Assembly: GCA_013140705.1 (NCBI GenBank)
Contig: JABFSH010000031.1
Coordinates: forward strand, 1 to 64,000
Direction of reading: 5' to 3'
From: Methylococcaceae bacterium
GTDB taxonomy: Bacteria > Pseudomonadota > Gammaproteobacteria > Methylococcales > Methylomonadaceae
Length of the DNA: 64,000 nt
The notes beneath the pieces are model-generated. The model worked only from the letters and a program-made list of their open reading frames with translations. It did no database searches and was not told where the DNA came from. Below are positions 44,576 to 52,985 of this stretch, one piece after another. Made by a program: the position numbers and the translations under genes. The first letter of the stretch is position 1; each line of letters opens with the position of its first letter.

Positions 44576-46428
44576 ACACTTACTCCGGGTGATGCCGGAA
44601 GCGTGAAATGTAAGACGGCGCCGCCGCCGACGCTATTGCTGGCCCGGAGTTGTCCTTCGTGGGCGCTGATGATGTTACGGCAAATAGTTAGACCTAGACC
44701 CATACCCTGCTTTTTGGTCGTAAAGAACGGCTGAAAGATGCTTTCCAGGCTTTCGGGGGAAATTCCCGGCCCCCGATCGCCTACCGATACCTTGATGAGA
44801 TCGGTGTCGGCCCGTTCAGTGCGGACAGACAACTGACGATTGCTTGTCTTGCTGCGGGACATCGCTTCACAAGCATTCAATATCAGGTTAAGGAGCACTT
44901 GTTGGAGTTGCACCCGATCGCCATTAACGACAGGCAATTTTTGATCGAGGTCGATGGTCACGGTAATGCTTTGGTTCACCAAGTCACTTTGAAGCAGTTT
45001 CAAAACATCCTTCACTACCTTATTGACATCCAGCGGCAGGCGCCGCACCTCGCCCTTCCTGAGCAGAATACGCAAGCGCTGGATGATTGCACCGGCGCGC
45101 CTGTCTTCGGATACGATGTCCTTGAGAATGTCCAGCACCTCAGCAATATCGGCCTTGTCGCGCGCGAGGAAACGTTGTGCGGCCTGAGCATTGCTGAGAA
45201 TGGCTGCCAGCGGCTGGTTCAACTCATGCGCCAGTGATCCGGATAGCTCGCCTAACAGGTTTACGCGTGAAAGGTGGGTCAGTTCGTTCCGTTGCTGTTG
45301 CACTTCAAGTTCCGCTTGTTTGCGCCGGGTAATATCGATCGAAACGCCAAGCATACGCAACGGCTGACCGTTGTCGAATTCGATGCGTCCACGGGCTGCT
45401 ACCCAGATTATTCGACCATCCGGATACACGATGCGGTATTCGCTTTCAAAATGACCGTTTCCTTTTAGCGACTTTTCAACCGAAAGTCTCACCCGTTCAC
45501 GATCTTCGTCATGAAGGACGCTCAGAAAGTGTTCGAAACTAATTTTCTCCGACAGGGCAATGCCGAATAACATACGTTGCTTATCGGTACTCCAGATTTC
45601 GTCATGGACGATGTCCCACTCCCACAACCTGAGATCAGCGGCACTCGCCGCCAGGCTCATGCGTTGTTCGCTTAAACGCAATTCGGCTTCATTTGCTTGC
45701 AACTGATGAGCAAGCTGCACCGAATGGAATAAGTCATGGCTTAGCTCATAGGACATCGCGAAAAGAATCGGCATGAAGGAAAGTCCGACGATATAGGGTG
45801 AGTCAAGTACTCCGGCGTTCACCAATGCGGTATGGCCGACTGCTGTGAGCATGAAGAAAATAATACTGCTACTGAAAATGATGGCTCGGCGGCGGCCGTT
45901 ATCCGTTCCTCTGCGCCACATCGTAAATGCTGCGTCCAGCACAAACCCCGCAAGCGCCAGAGTGCTGAGTGGACCGACTACATACCAGGGATTGAGTGTG
46001 CCCTCAGCGATGGATATCGTATCACTGCCCAAAATCGTGACCGGCTTGAGACCGGTGATTTCGTCGAAAAACAGGTTCTGCCCGGTGGTCAGGCTCAGGA
46101 TTAACGCAAGCCCGCGCAGAATACCGACCGTCCAGGCCAGCCAGGGGCGACCGGCATCGAAGTAACAGCGCACGAAACCAACAATTGCTACCCAAAGAAT
46201 TAGAACGGGAAGATGGGCCCAGCGCAGAATCATCGCCAGTTGTTCGATGGATGCCGCCCGCATGGCCATCAATTCCATGCCGGTGATGACAGCGGCAGCG
46301 GTTGCGGCGACTGCGAACGATAAATTCGCCCAGGGTTGTATGCCTTTGGCCCAGATAAAAAGGTGCAGCAGCGCAAAGGTCAGGCACGCCGACGCCAGCA
46401 TGGACCATAGCACAGTAATCCAGCTCAT
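44572..46428 (-). CDS. Membrane PAS sensor histidine kinase (FixL-like)
   Basis: A protein of 618 residues. About seven N-terminal helices (roughly 5-230) form a membrane sensor. A PAS domain covers about 258-370 (DLRLWEWD, YRIVYPDGRIIWVAARG, GVSIDITRRK). HisKA carries the phospho-acceptor H401 in LAHELNQPLAAI. The HATPase domain has VLLNLILNACEAM, GDRGPGIS and KKQGMGLGL boxes. The type that pairs with FixJ/TodT-like regulators is confirmed by the overlapping regulator gene. No haem-binding motif is visible in the PAS domain. The signal is unknown. Confidence 0.92.
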   Translation of the reverse strand: MSWITVLWSMLASACLTFALLHLFIWAKGIQPWANLSFAVAATAAAVITGMELMAMRAASIEQLAMILRWAHLPVLILWVAIVGFVRCYFDAGRPWLAWTVGILRGLALILSLTTGQNLFFDEITGLKPVTILGSDTISIAEGTLNPWYVVGPLSTLALAGFVLDAAFTMWRRGTDNGRRRAIIFSSSIIFFMLTAVGHTALVNAGVLDSPYIVGLSFMPILFAMSYELSHDLFHSVQLAHQLQANEAELRLSEQRMSLAASAADLRLWEWDIVHDEIWSTDKQRMLFGIALSEKISFEHFLSVLHDEDRERVRLSVEKSLKGNGHFESEYRIVYPDGRIIWVAARGRIEFDNGQPLRMLGVSIDITRRKQAELEVQQQRNELTHLSRVNLLGELSGSLAHELNQPLAAILSNAQAAQRFLARDKADIAEVLDILKDIVSEDRRAGAIIQRLRILLRKGEVRRLPLDVNKVVKDVLKLLQSDLVNQSITVTIDLDQKLPVVNGDRVQLQQVLLNLILNACEAMSRSKTSNRQLSVRTERADTDLIKVSVGDRGPGISPESLESIFQPFFTTKKQGMGLGLTICRNIISAHEGQLRASNSVGGGAVLHFTLPASPGVSV

Positions 46429-46544
46429 TAAATGCTCGCAGAATCGGGGTTCATTTTGGTAGTCTTATCACTAACCCAGGTAGTTAGGAGCAGGGGAGTC
46501 ATCCTGATTATCCAATAGGTCATTATTATTGTTTTTTGTTTTTC

Positions 46545-46689
46545 CTGATTACGTAGAAGTTTCAGCCAAAATAGAACCGTTGATGTTCTCACGAATTCCC
46601 CCAAGATCGTCACCCCGGCAAGACGGTATCTGCCGGTATGACGGTTACTTGAAGGAGTATCACTTTGGCTGAGGGTTGTACGTAATCAG
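46545..46689. repeat. MITE-like repeat with CTGATTACGTA ends, copy C1
   Basis: Imperfect 23-base terminal inverted repeats (CTGATTACGTAGAAGTTTC... and ...GTTGTACGTAATCAG) enclose a core with the palindromic CCGGCAAGACGGTATCTGCC segment. The same family occurs at 105-195 (truncated) and 60916-61131. It is non-coding, 145 bases. Confidence 0.75.
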
Positions 46690-46735
46690 ATTGCTTTTTG
46701 TAATGGGCTCAATACCGAAACGTGAAGCCAATTAA

Positions 46736-46753
46736 ACAAACCGTTCGGTTTGT
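46736..46753. promoter_or_regulatory. ACAAACCG-TT-CGGTTTGT operator-like palindrome
   Basis: A perfect 8-base inverted repeat with a 2-base centre, the classic form of a TetR-family operator. It lies 32 bases before promoter motif C of the porin gene, so it could control that promoter. No TetR-family gene is present in the window. Confidence 0.6.
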
Positions 46754-46784
46754 AATTGCGCTTTTATTCAAATGGGGTTAGCCC

Positions 46785-46822
46785 AAAGTCCAATAGTCGC
46801 GAATAACAAACAGAAGTACTAT
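46785..46822 (+). promoter_or_regulatory. Conserved AAAGTCCAATAG promoter motif, copy C
   Basis: AAAGTCCAATAG at 46785-46796, exactly 20 bases, then TACTAT at 46817-46822. The predicted transcript starts about 120 bases before the OprB porin ATG at 46949. Confidence 0.6.
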
Positions 46823-46948
46823 AACATGAAAAATTTGTGTTATTAACTGTTAGAATCCCCTGAGCTGACAACTAATCAGGGTACTTGACTTTTTTTCACA
46901 ATCACATGAAGTTATTTCATAACTATTTTTTATAACAGGGCATTAACC

Positions 46949-48331
46949 ATGCGTACGATCATTAAAATTGCATTATTGAGCTTGCTGGCATTGAGTCATG
47001 CCGCACAATGTGATGAGACCGCCGGCGGAGTAACATTTTCCGGGGATCTATTATCGCGTTCCAAATTGACTGGCGATTGGGGAGGTATTCGTAATGATAT
47101 GGCCGATCACGGCGTGAGACTGGATTTGGATGCGACCCATGTGACCCAACATGTCGCATCCGGCGGTTATGACGGAGAGCTTTTAAGCCGATTCCCCGGC
47201 AATCGCATCAGCCAATTGTTGCCACATGGTAGTGAGACTACAAGCGATGCAATGTTCAACATGCTGTTAAAGGTGGATACCGGCAAGGCCGGGCTTTGGC
47301 CGGGCGGCTTTTTGACGGTGCGCGGAGAGGGAAGGGTTGGCAAATCGTTGGGGATTCGTTCAGGCGGTTTGATGCCAACCAACGGCGATGCTTTATCGCC
47401 GAATGTGCCGGGGCATGCGAATCAAGATGTACTGGCGCTCACTGAATTGACTTATGCCCAGTTTTTGTCGGAACATTTCGGCGTAGCCTTCGGATTGATC
47501 AACGCGGCGGATGCGGACAAGAATGAATTTGCCGGATCACTGCGTTCCCGTTCCAGCTTTATGAATATTGGAATGCGCATTTCGCCGGTCCTTGGTGCCG
47601 CCGCACCGTTGTTAGCGACTTTAGGGGCGACGGCCATTTTTCTGCCGACTAAAAATATTATCGGTACGATGGGATTTATTAATGCCGAAGAAACCACTGG
47701 CTACGATCCTTTCGAACGAGACAACGGCACCACTTTTATGACCGAATGGCAAGTCAAACACAACCTTTTCGGTTTGCCCGGCAAGCAAACGGCAGGCTTT
47801 GTTTATGGCTTCGACCGGAAGAAACTCGATTTTGGCACGGCTCCCCAATATCATCTGGCATCACTGTTAAGAACAGGAGAGGCAGTCCAGACCAACGCAG
47901 ATACCTGGGCACTTTATTATAATGCCCATCAATATATTCAAGGCGATTCCAAGGGAGGATGGGGGCCTTTTGTGCGCGCCGGGTTTTCTGATGGACATCC
48001 CAATCCCATCAAGTGGAATGTCGCTTTCGGTCTGGGCGGTGTCGGTGTCGGATCCTGGCGACCCAATGACAATTGGGGGATAGGCGGTTATGCCCTGGGC
48101 GCCAGCAATGAACCTGTGCTCAACCGCTTGGGAATCCAGGACGAAACCGGTTTCGAAGCATTTTATAATGCGGCCTTCACACAATGGCTGCATGTAACAG
48201 CGGATGTGCAGTACATCGATTCGGCCCTGACCGGAGCCAACCTGTCGGGGTTGGGTCCGCTACCGGCAGTAAACCTGCCCGGACCGAAGGAGGCATGGGT
48301 GGTTGGTGTGAGAACAAACCTGAATTTTTGA
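46949..48331 (+). CDS. OprB-family carbohydrate porin
   Basis: A protein of 460 residues. A signal peptide (about 1-21) is followed by the OprB opening LTGDWGGIRNDMADHGVRLDLD, then alternating strands, VLALTELTYAQFLSEHFGVAFG, and a terminal phenylalanine (VGVRTNLNF). OprB porins form outer-membrane channels often selective for sugars, though substrates vary. It stands alone behind promoter motif C and an operator-like palindrome, and it is divergent from the FixJ-type two-component genes, which may regulate it. Confidence 0.88.
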   Translation: MRTIIKIALLSLLALSHAAQCDETAGGVTFSGDLLSRSKLTGDWGGIRNDMADHGVRLDLDATHVTQHVASGGYDGELLSRFPGNRISQLLPHGSETTSDAMFNMLLKVDTGKAGLWPGGFLTVRGEGRVGKSLGIRSGGLMPTNGDALSPNVPGHANQDVLALTELTYAQFLSEHFGVAFGLINAADADKNEFAGSLRSRSSFMNIGMRISPVLGAAAPLLATLGATAIFLPTKNIIGTMGFINAEETTGYDPFERDNGTTFMTEWQVKHNLFGLPGKQTAGFVYGFDRKKLDFGTAPQYHLASLLRTGEAVQTNADTWALYYNAHQYIQGDSKGGWGPFVRAGFSDGHPNPIKWNVAFGLGGVGVGSWRPNDNWGIGGYALGASNEPVLNRLGIQDETGFEAFYNAAFTQWLHVTADVQYIDSALTGANLSGLGPLPAVNLPGPKEAWVVGVRTNLNF

Positions 48332-48378
48332 TTGGAGCGTCATGAATAGGGGCAATTGCACTATGTCTAAAAAATAGT

Positions 48379-49374
48379 ATGGGAAAGCTTATCAAAGCGA
48401 TACTAATGGGATTGTTCCTGATAGGAACCACTCTATGGGGTGCGTTGGCTGTTTATTTTGGCAATTCCCATAGTGGCACTATCCAGATGACTGTGGCTGC
48501 CGGATTTGGTTTTTTCGGTCTGGCAACGTTGATTTGTTTGGGTTTTCCGCGTTGGCGCGAGCGGTTATTGCCGGCTTGTTTGATTCTGTTTACGGCAATT
48601 CTCACGTGGTGGTGTTTCATTAGTCCATCCAATGAGCGTCAATGGCAACCGGATGTCGCCAAACTGGCCTCAGCCAGTTTCGAAGGTGATATCGTCACGG
48701 TGCACAATATCCGCAATTTTGATTACCGGAGTGAATTTGATTATCAGCCTGGGTATTACACCAAAACCTATGATTTGAACAAGTTGGAGGGAGTGGATCT
48801 GATGGCTGTTTATTGGATGGGGCCCGCCATTGCGCATACAATTCTCAGTTTTAATTTCGGCGACAATGATCATCTGGCTGTCTCCATCGAAGCGCGCAAA
48901 GAGCATAACGAAGGCTATTCGACAATCAAAGGTTTTTTCCGGCAGTATGAACTGATTTACATCGTGGCGGATGAGCGCGATGTGATTCGCCTGCGCACCA
49001 ATTACCGTAAGGATCCACCGGAACAGGTTTATCTCTACCGGATTCAAGGTCCGCAACAAAACGCCCGGCGCCTGTTTTTGGAGTACATGAAAAAGATCAA
49101 TGGCTTGAATACAGAACCGGAATTTTACAATACCTTGCTGGACAATTGCACCACGTCTATCTGGTTTAATGCCCGCATCAATCCGGAACATCTGCCGTTT
49201 TCATGGAAAATTCTGCTGAGCGGTTATGTGCCTGAATATTTGTATGAATCCAGGCGACTTGATTCTCAAGTCCCTTTTCCCGAATTACAGCAACAAGCAC
49301 TTATTAATAGCCGGGCTCAGGCGGCCGATCAGGCGTCTGATTTTTCCACGCGCATACGGTCGGTTATCAAGTAA
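48379..49374 (+). CDS. DUF4105 membrane-anchored periplasmic protein
   Basis: A protein of 331 residues. Three N-terminal helices (about 7-27, 36-56, 65-82) precede a domain of about 230 residues that matches the DUF4105/Lnb N-terminal periplasmic family. It contains DFDYRSEFDYQPGYYTKTYDL, IAHTILSFNF, the conserved H-N-E-G-Y segment and the LLDNCTTSIWFNARI block, with a cysteine next to N and T as in cysteine-peptidase-like folds. An enzymatic role at the inner-membrane surface is plausible but unproven. It starts 47 bases after the porin stop. Confidence 0.8.
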   Translation: MGKLIKAILMGLFLIGTTLWGALAVYFGNSHSGTIQMTVAAGFGFFGLATLICLGFPRWRERLLPACLILFTAILTWWCFISPSNERQWQPDVAKLASASFEGDIVTVHNIRNFDYRSEFDYQPGYYTKTYDLNKLEGVDLMAVYWMGPAIAHTILSFNFGDNDHLAVSIEARKEHNEGYSTIKGFFRQYELIYIVADERDVIRLRTNYRKDPPEQVYLYRIQGPQQNARRLFLEYMKKINGLNTEPEFYNTLLDNCTTSIWFNARINPEHLPFSWKILLSGYVPEYLYESRRLDSQVPFPELQQQALINSRAQAADQASDFSTRIRSVIK

Positions 49375-49385
49375 TCAAAGTCCGA

Positions 49386-49535
49386 ATGAGCTTTTATACT
49401 GAGAAAATCAAGGCAGCGACATGGCTTTGCACGGTTTATTTATTTCAGATATTGATAAAGCTAACTGTGATCGCGATACTAACAGGATTCACCTCGTGTT
49501 GCCTTATTTGCCCGCAAACACTATCAATCAGATGA
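49386..49535 (+). CDS. Possible 49-residue secreted peptide
   Basis: An open frame of 50 codons with a basic N-terminus, a hydrophobic core (about 17-35) and TGFTSCC, a lipobox-like stretch. It starts 11 bases after the DUF4105 stop but has no clear ribosome binding site. It could be a small entericidin-like lipoprotein or noise. Confidence 0.25.
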   Translation: MSFYTEKIKAATWLCTVYLFQILIKLTVIAILTGFTSCCLICPQTLSIR

Positions 49536-49571
49536 CAAACCCATTTTTTAATAAACAGGAATTACAAGCGA

Positions 49572-50873
49572 ATGAATATTTTTTCTAAATGCAAAACTGT
49601 CAAAACCGGATGGTTAATTTCATCTTTGTCACTGGCCCTGTTTTTATCCGGATGCACCGGTATTGGAAAAGGCGTGGCCGAAGCCATCCTGGAAAAAACC
49701 GAAAAGGAAGATACAAGAGTATGCCAGGTCTGGGGGAAGCCTTTTACCGGCATTGATGTCGATCTTGCCAAAAGCAAAGGAAAAACCAAGGTACTGTTTG
49801 TCCATGGTGTCGGCGATCACATACCGGGCTATACCACCGAATTTCTGGAGAAATTGGCCAAGCAGCTGGACTTGAATGCACGTTCGGATGGACAGAAAAA
49901 TATTAAGCTGTCAACTCCCATGATTCCAGACAAGGACCTTGGAAATTTGCGTGTTACGCACCTGCTGAACGAGAAAACTGGCAAGGAGCTGACTTTTTAC
50001 GAGCTTACCTGGTCGGAAATTACCCGAAAAGAAAAAGAACTTTTGGCTTTCGACAATTCCGGAGAATACGATTTCCGGCGGGCCAAGATCAACGGTATGT
50101 TGAAAAAATTCAGCAATGATACCGGCCCCGATCCGATAATTTATCTGGGAAAAAGCAGAGAATCGATTCTGGCGGCTTACGGGCAGTCATTCTGCTGGAT
50201 GGCGACAGGCGATTGGCAAGATCTTCCCGAAAGCGGACAACATGCTTGCACTAATTTGGATGATTCCAATATCGAGCATATCGCGAACGATGACTATGTG
50301 GTTATTTCTCATAGCCTGGGGAGTCGTATCGTGATTGACGGCATGCAGCGTATTGCGCATATCCTGGCAAATACGGCGAAATACACTGATGTAAGCCGTA
50401 AAATGGTCGTTACTGAAAAATCAATCCAGGCACTTCAGAACAAGCACATTCCTATTTTTATGCTTTCCAATCAGCTTCCGATGCTGCAATTGGGTCGGGA
50501 GCTTCCCGAAGTTACTGGTCAATACGCGAATTATTGTGATCCTCAGGGTGATCATTACAACAAACGCATGGTCAGAGAAACATCGATTATCGCCTTCAGT
50601 GATCCCAATGACTTGTTGAGTTACGGGATACCTCCCGGATATAGTGAAAAATATCTGGACTCCCGATTATGCGCCAATATCACCAACATTAATATTAATA
50701 TAGCCAAGGTCATGGATGCCTTCGGTCTCAGCGATCTTGCCAATCCGATGCAGGCGCATGTGGGTTATGATCAAGATGACCGCGTGATAGCTCTGATTGC
50801 CAATGGCATAGGTAATCCGAAAACTTCGCCACTGATCAAGCAAAGATGTGAATTTACCAAAACGGTTAAATGA
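49572..50873 (+). CDS. Lipoprotein with alpha/beta-hydrolase features
   Basis: A protein of 433 residues. The lipobox FLSGC gives a lipidated cysteine at about 28. KVLFVHGVGDH at about 73-83 is an oxyanion-loop-like strand, and DYVVISHSLGSRIVIDG at about 240-256 contains S-H-S-L-G-S, close to the nucleophile elbow G-x-S-x-G. Later aspartate (AFSDPNDL) and histidine (QAHVGYD) could complete a triad. It is probably a surface- or periplasm-facing esterase or lipase-like enzyme, but the first glycine of the elbow is replaced by serine and the family is not named. Two large insertions separate the core strands. It is monocistronic by spacing. Confidence 0.7.
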   Translation: MNIFSKCKTVKTGWLISSLSLALFLSGCTGIGKGVAEAILEKTEKEDTRVCQVWGKPFTGIDVDLAKSKGKTKVLFVHGVGDHIPGYTTEFLEKLAKQLDLNARSDGQKNIKLSTPMIPDKDLGNLRVTHLLNEKTGKELTFYELTWSEITRKEKELLAFDNSGEYDFRRAKINGMLKKFSNDTGPDPIIYLGKSRESILAAYGQSFCWMATGDWQDLPESGQHACTNLDDSNIEHIANDDYVVISHSLGSRIVIDGMQRIAHILANTAKYTDVSRKMVVTEKSIQALQNKHIPIFMLSNQLPMLQLGRELPEVTGQYANYCDPQGDHYNKRMVRETSIIAFSDPNDLLSYGIPPGYSEKYLDSRLCANITNININIAKVMDAFGLSDLANPMQAHVGYDQDDRVIALIANGIGNPKTSPLIKQRCEFTKTVK

Positions 50874-50997
50874 GTTGTTGGCCACTTTTACTCCGACGGA
50901 AAGGGATGGTTTGTACTCGTCTGTATTCTGGAAGAAAAAGAGTTCTGATGTGGCGCAGGTATCGGTCCCTTGTCAACTGACAACGCAGGATTAACCT

Positions 50998-51035
50998 AAA
51001 GTCCAATAGCCGCGATTAACGAATGTGAGTATATT
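50998..51035 (+). promoter_or_regulatory. Conserved AAAGTCCAATAG promoter motif, copy B
   Basis: AAAGTCCAATAG at 50998-51009, exactly 20 bases, then TATATT at 51030-51035. The predicted transcript starts about 34 bases before the DUF3300 ATG at 51076, the shortest of the four leaders. Confidence 0.6.
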
Positions 51036-51075
51036 GCCAGTCATTCATGAAATGAGACTTTAAGCGGAGCAAGCC

Positions 51076-52800
51076 ATGAGGCATTCTGAAAAAAACAATA
51101 AGGGCATGGCGAAGCCGGTAGTGCTTGCCTTGTCGGCCGCAGTGGTGGGCGCACTGTCGGTGTTTGTAGTGATGAAATGGACGCAAAGGCCGGTAGAGCA
51201 GTCGCCGCCCGTTGCTGCGGGAATTCCGGCGACGCCAATTCCGAATACCGCTTTATCGGCCGTGCAGGAAACGCCCGCAGCAAAACCTACCGACCTGGAA
51301 ACCTTGGTGGCTCCGATCGCCTTATATCCCGACCCCCTGCTTGCTCAGCTTCTTCCTGCCACCACGTATCCGCTGGAGGTGGTGCAGGCAGCCCGCTGGC
51401 TGCAAACCAGGCCGGATCCGGCTCAATCTAGCGGACAGGATTGGGCGCCCAGTATTGTCGTGCTGCTCCAGTTTCCTCAGGTCATTACCATGATGAACGA
51501 CCGGCTCGATTGGACGACCCAACTGGGTGACAGATTCCTGGCCGAGCCCGAATCCGTGCTCGGCGCCATTCAAACCATGCGTACCAGAGCCATGACGGCC
51601 GGGTTGCTGAAAAATACACCGGAACAAAAAGTAACAAAAGCTGCCGTCACCAAGGTATCGACTACCGGTCAGGCAGACCAGGGGGCATGGATTCAAGCCC
51701 CAGCCGCGCAGTCGTCAGGTCAGACAAAAAAGGCCGAGGTCATTCGGATTGAACCGGCGAATCCGCAGGTCATATACGTTCCGCAATATAATCCGCAAGT
51801 ACTGTATACCGCACAACCTGTACAGACCTATAGTACTACCACGACAACCACCACATCTCAGGCTTCGCCTTGGCTGACTTACGGCGCGGGAGTGGCTACC
51901 GGCGCGTTGCTCGGTTGGGCAATTTCCGAATGGAATGATGACGATTGGGACGATCATTACCACGGTTATTATCACTACCCGCCCATTTCCCATTACTCCG
52001 GCTACGGCTACCATTCTGGCTATAGTGGCTGGAGCGGCAACAATGTCAATATCGATCGTAATGTAAACATTTCCGGCAACGAGATTAATGTCAATCGTCA
52101 AAATATGATTAACAACCGTCCGGCGCCGACAGCCTGGGTTCACGATCCTCAGCATCGCCGCGGTTATCGTTATACACCACAAGCGCAAAAACGCCTGACT
52201 GCTGCGCAGCCTAAATCACAACCGGCGCTCGCAGGACAGCGGCAAGCAACAGGCCAGGCCGCCAATCAAGATTATGCCGGTTATAACCGGGATCAACTGG
52301 ATCGTGCCCGACAAGCTCAGGTAGAAAAAACCCTGGGGCAGGGTGGTGCTGCATCCAGCCGAAAAAGACAGGACAGTGTCGCGCAACAGAGAGTCACTCA
52401 GCCTCAAAATCAATTGGGTAAAAAGCAGGGTGTTTCGCAGCAACAGGCGCGGCAAGGGATAAAACAGGATACTTACCCAGGAACTCAGAGAAACAAACCG
52501 GCCACCGCAGAAAGTCAGCAACGTAAAACACGCCCCACTACCCAGCAACAAGAACGCCTGTCAACCCTTAAGCCGAGCGAGTCATTCAAAGCAAAGCCAC
52601 CAACAGCACAGTCTTTCGGTCAAGCAACGGCCCGGCGGAGTTTTACCGGCAGCGATTATGCATCAGGAAGTGCATTTGGTGGCGTTAGCGATGGCGGGAG
52701 AGCGCAAGCCTACAGCCAAAGAGGTCAGTCGAGCCGGGCGCAAGCCACTGGAAGAGCGGCGGGCGGAGGCAGGTCGGGCGGCAGTTTTAGAAGACGTTAG
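51076..52800 (+). CDS. DUF3300 envelope protein with Gln-rich tail
   Basis: A protein of 574 residues. An N-terminal hydrophobic anchor (about 14-33) and a linker lead to the DUF3300 domain (about 72-290): LVAPIALYPDPLLAQLLPATTYPLEVVQAARWL, split by conserved P and D residues, then VLLQFPQVITMMNDRLDWTTQLGD and VIYVPQYNPQVLY. A Gly/Ala helix and a His/Tyr-rich segment follow, then a long Gln/Arg/Ser-rich disordered tail ending GGGRSGGSFRRR. It is exported or membrane-anchored. The family often pairs with DUF2950, as here. It is driven by motif B. Function unknown. Confidence 0.85.
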   Translation: MRHSEKNNKGMAKPVVLALSAAVVGALSVFVVMKWTQRPVEQSPPVAAGIPATPIPNTALSAVQETPAAKPTDLETLVAPIALYPDPLLAQLLPATTYPLEVVQAARWLQTRPDPAQSSGQDWAPSIVVLLQFPQVITMMNDRLDWTTQLGDRFLAEPESVLGAIQTMRTRAMTAGLLKNTPEQKVTKAAVTKVSTTGQADQGAWIQAPAAQSSGQTKKAEVIRIEPANPQVIYVPQYNPQVLYTAQPVQTYSTTTTTTTSQASPWLTYGAGVATGALLGWAISEWNDDDWDDHYHGYYHYPPISHYSGYGYHSGYSGWSGNNVNIDRNVNISGNEINVNRQNMINNRPAPTAWVHDPQHRRGYRYTPQAQKRLTAAQPKSQPALAGQRQATGQAANQDYAGYNRDQLDRARQAQVEKTLGQGGAASSRKRQDSVAQQRVTQPQNQLGKKQGVSQQQARQGIKQDTYPGTQRNKPATAESQQRKTRPTTQQQERLSTLKPSESFKAKPPTAQSFGQATARRSFTGSDYASGSAFGGVSDGGRAQAYSQRGQSSRAQATGRAAGGGRSGGSFRRR

Positions 52801-52826
52801 TGTCCTACTTACTGTTGATACGGGTG

Positions 52827-52956
52827 TTAGACTTTGGCAAAAAATAACTTACCGATCTGGCATCAAAAAAATTTTTTCGTTCATCCTGAGCTTGTCGAAG
52901 GACGGATTGCCGTGCGACTTTGCTATTTCGGGAAGTTATTTTTAACGGAACCCTAA
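52827..52956. repeat. AATAACTT-end MITE-like element, copy B2
   Basis: The 130-base element starts TTAGACTTTGGC and, on the other strand, TTAGGGTTCCGT. Both ends run on into AAAATAACTT(A/C)CCGA. The interior has a TTCATCCTGAGCTTGTCGAA segment. It lies between the DUF3300 and DUF2950 genes. The same ends occur at 13108-13284 and 14636-14979. Confidence 0.7.
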
Positions 52957-52985
52957 TTTTTCCAAACTATAAAGAGAGAGTTCAT

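Larger units (their letters stand above)
46429..46948. other. Divergent intergenic region with repeat, operator-like site and promoter motif
   Basis: It separates the kinase (minus) from the OprB porin (plus). Contents: the C1 repeat (46545-46689), the ACAAACCG palindrome (46736-46753) and promoter motif C (46785-46822). The remaining bases show nothing recognisable. Confidence 0.65.

Noticed and set aside
44899-46462. Plus-strand frames opposite the histidine kinase
   Set aside because: They are antisense to conserved HisKA/HATPase coding sequence and have no family features.
52920-52985. N-terminal extension of the DUF2950 protein
   Set aside because: These codons lie in the MITE and precede a proper signal peptide that begins at GTG 52986.
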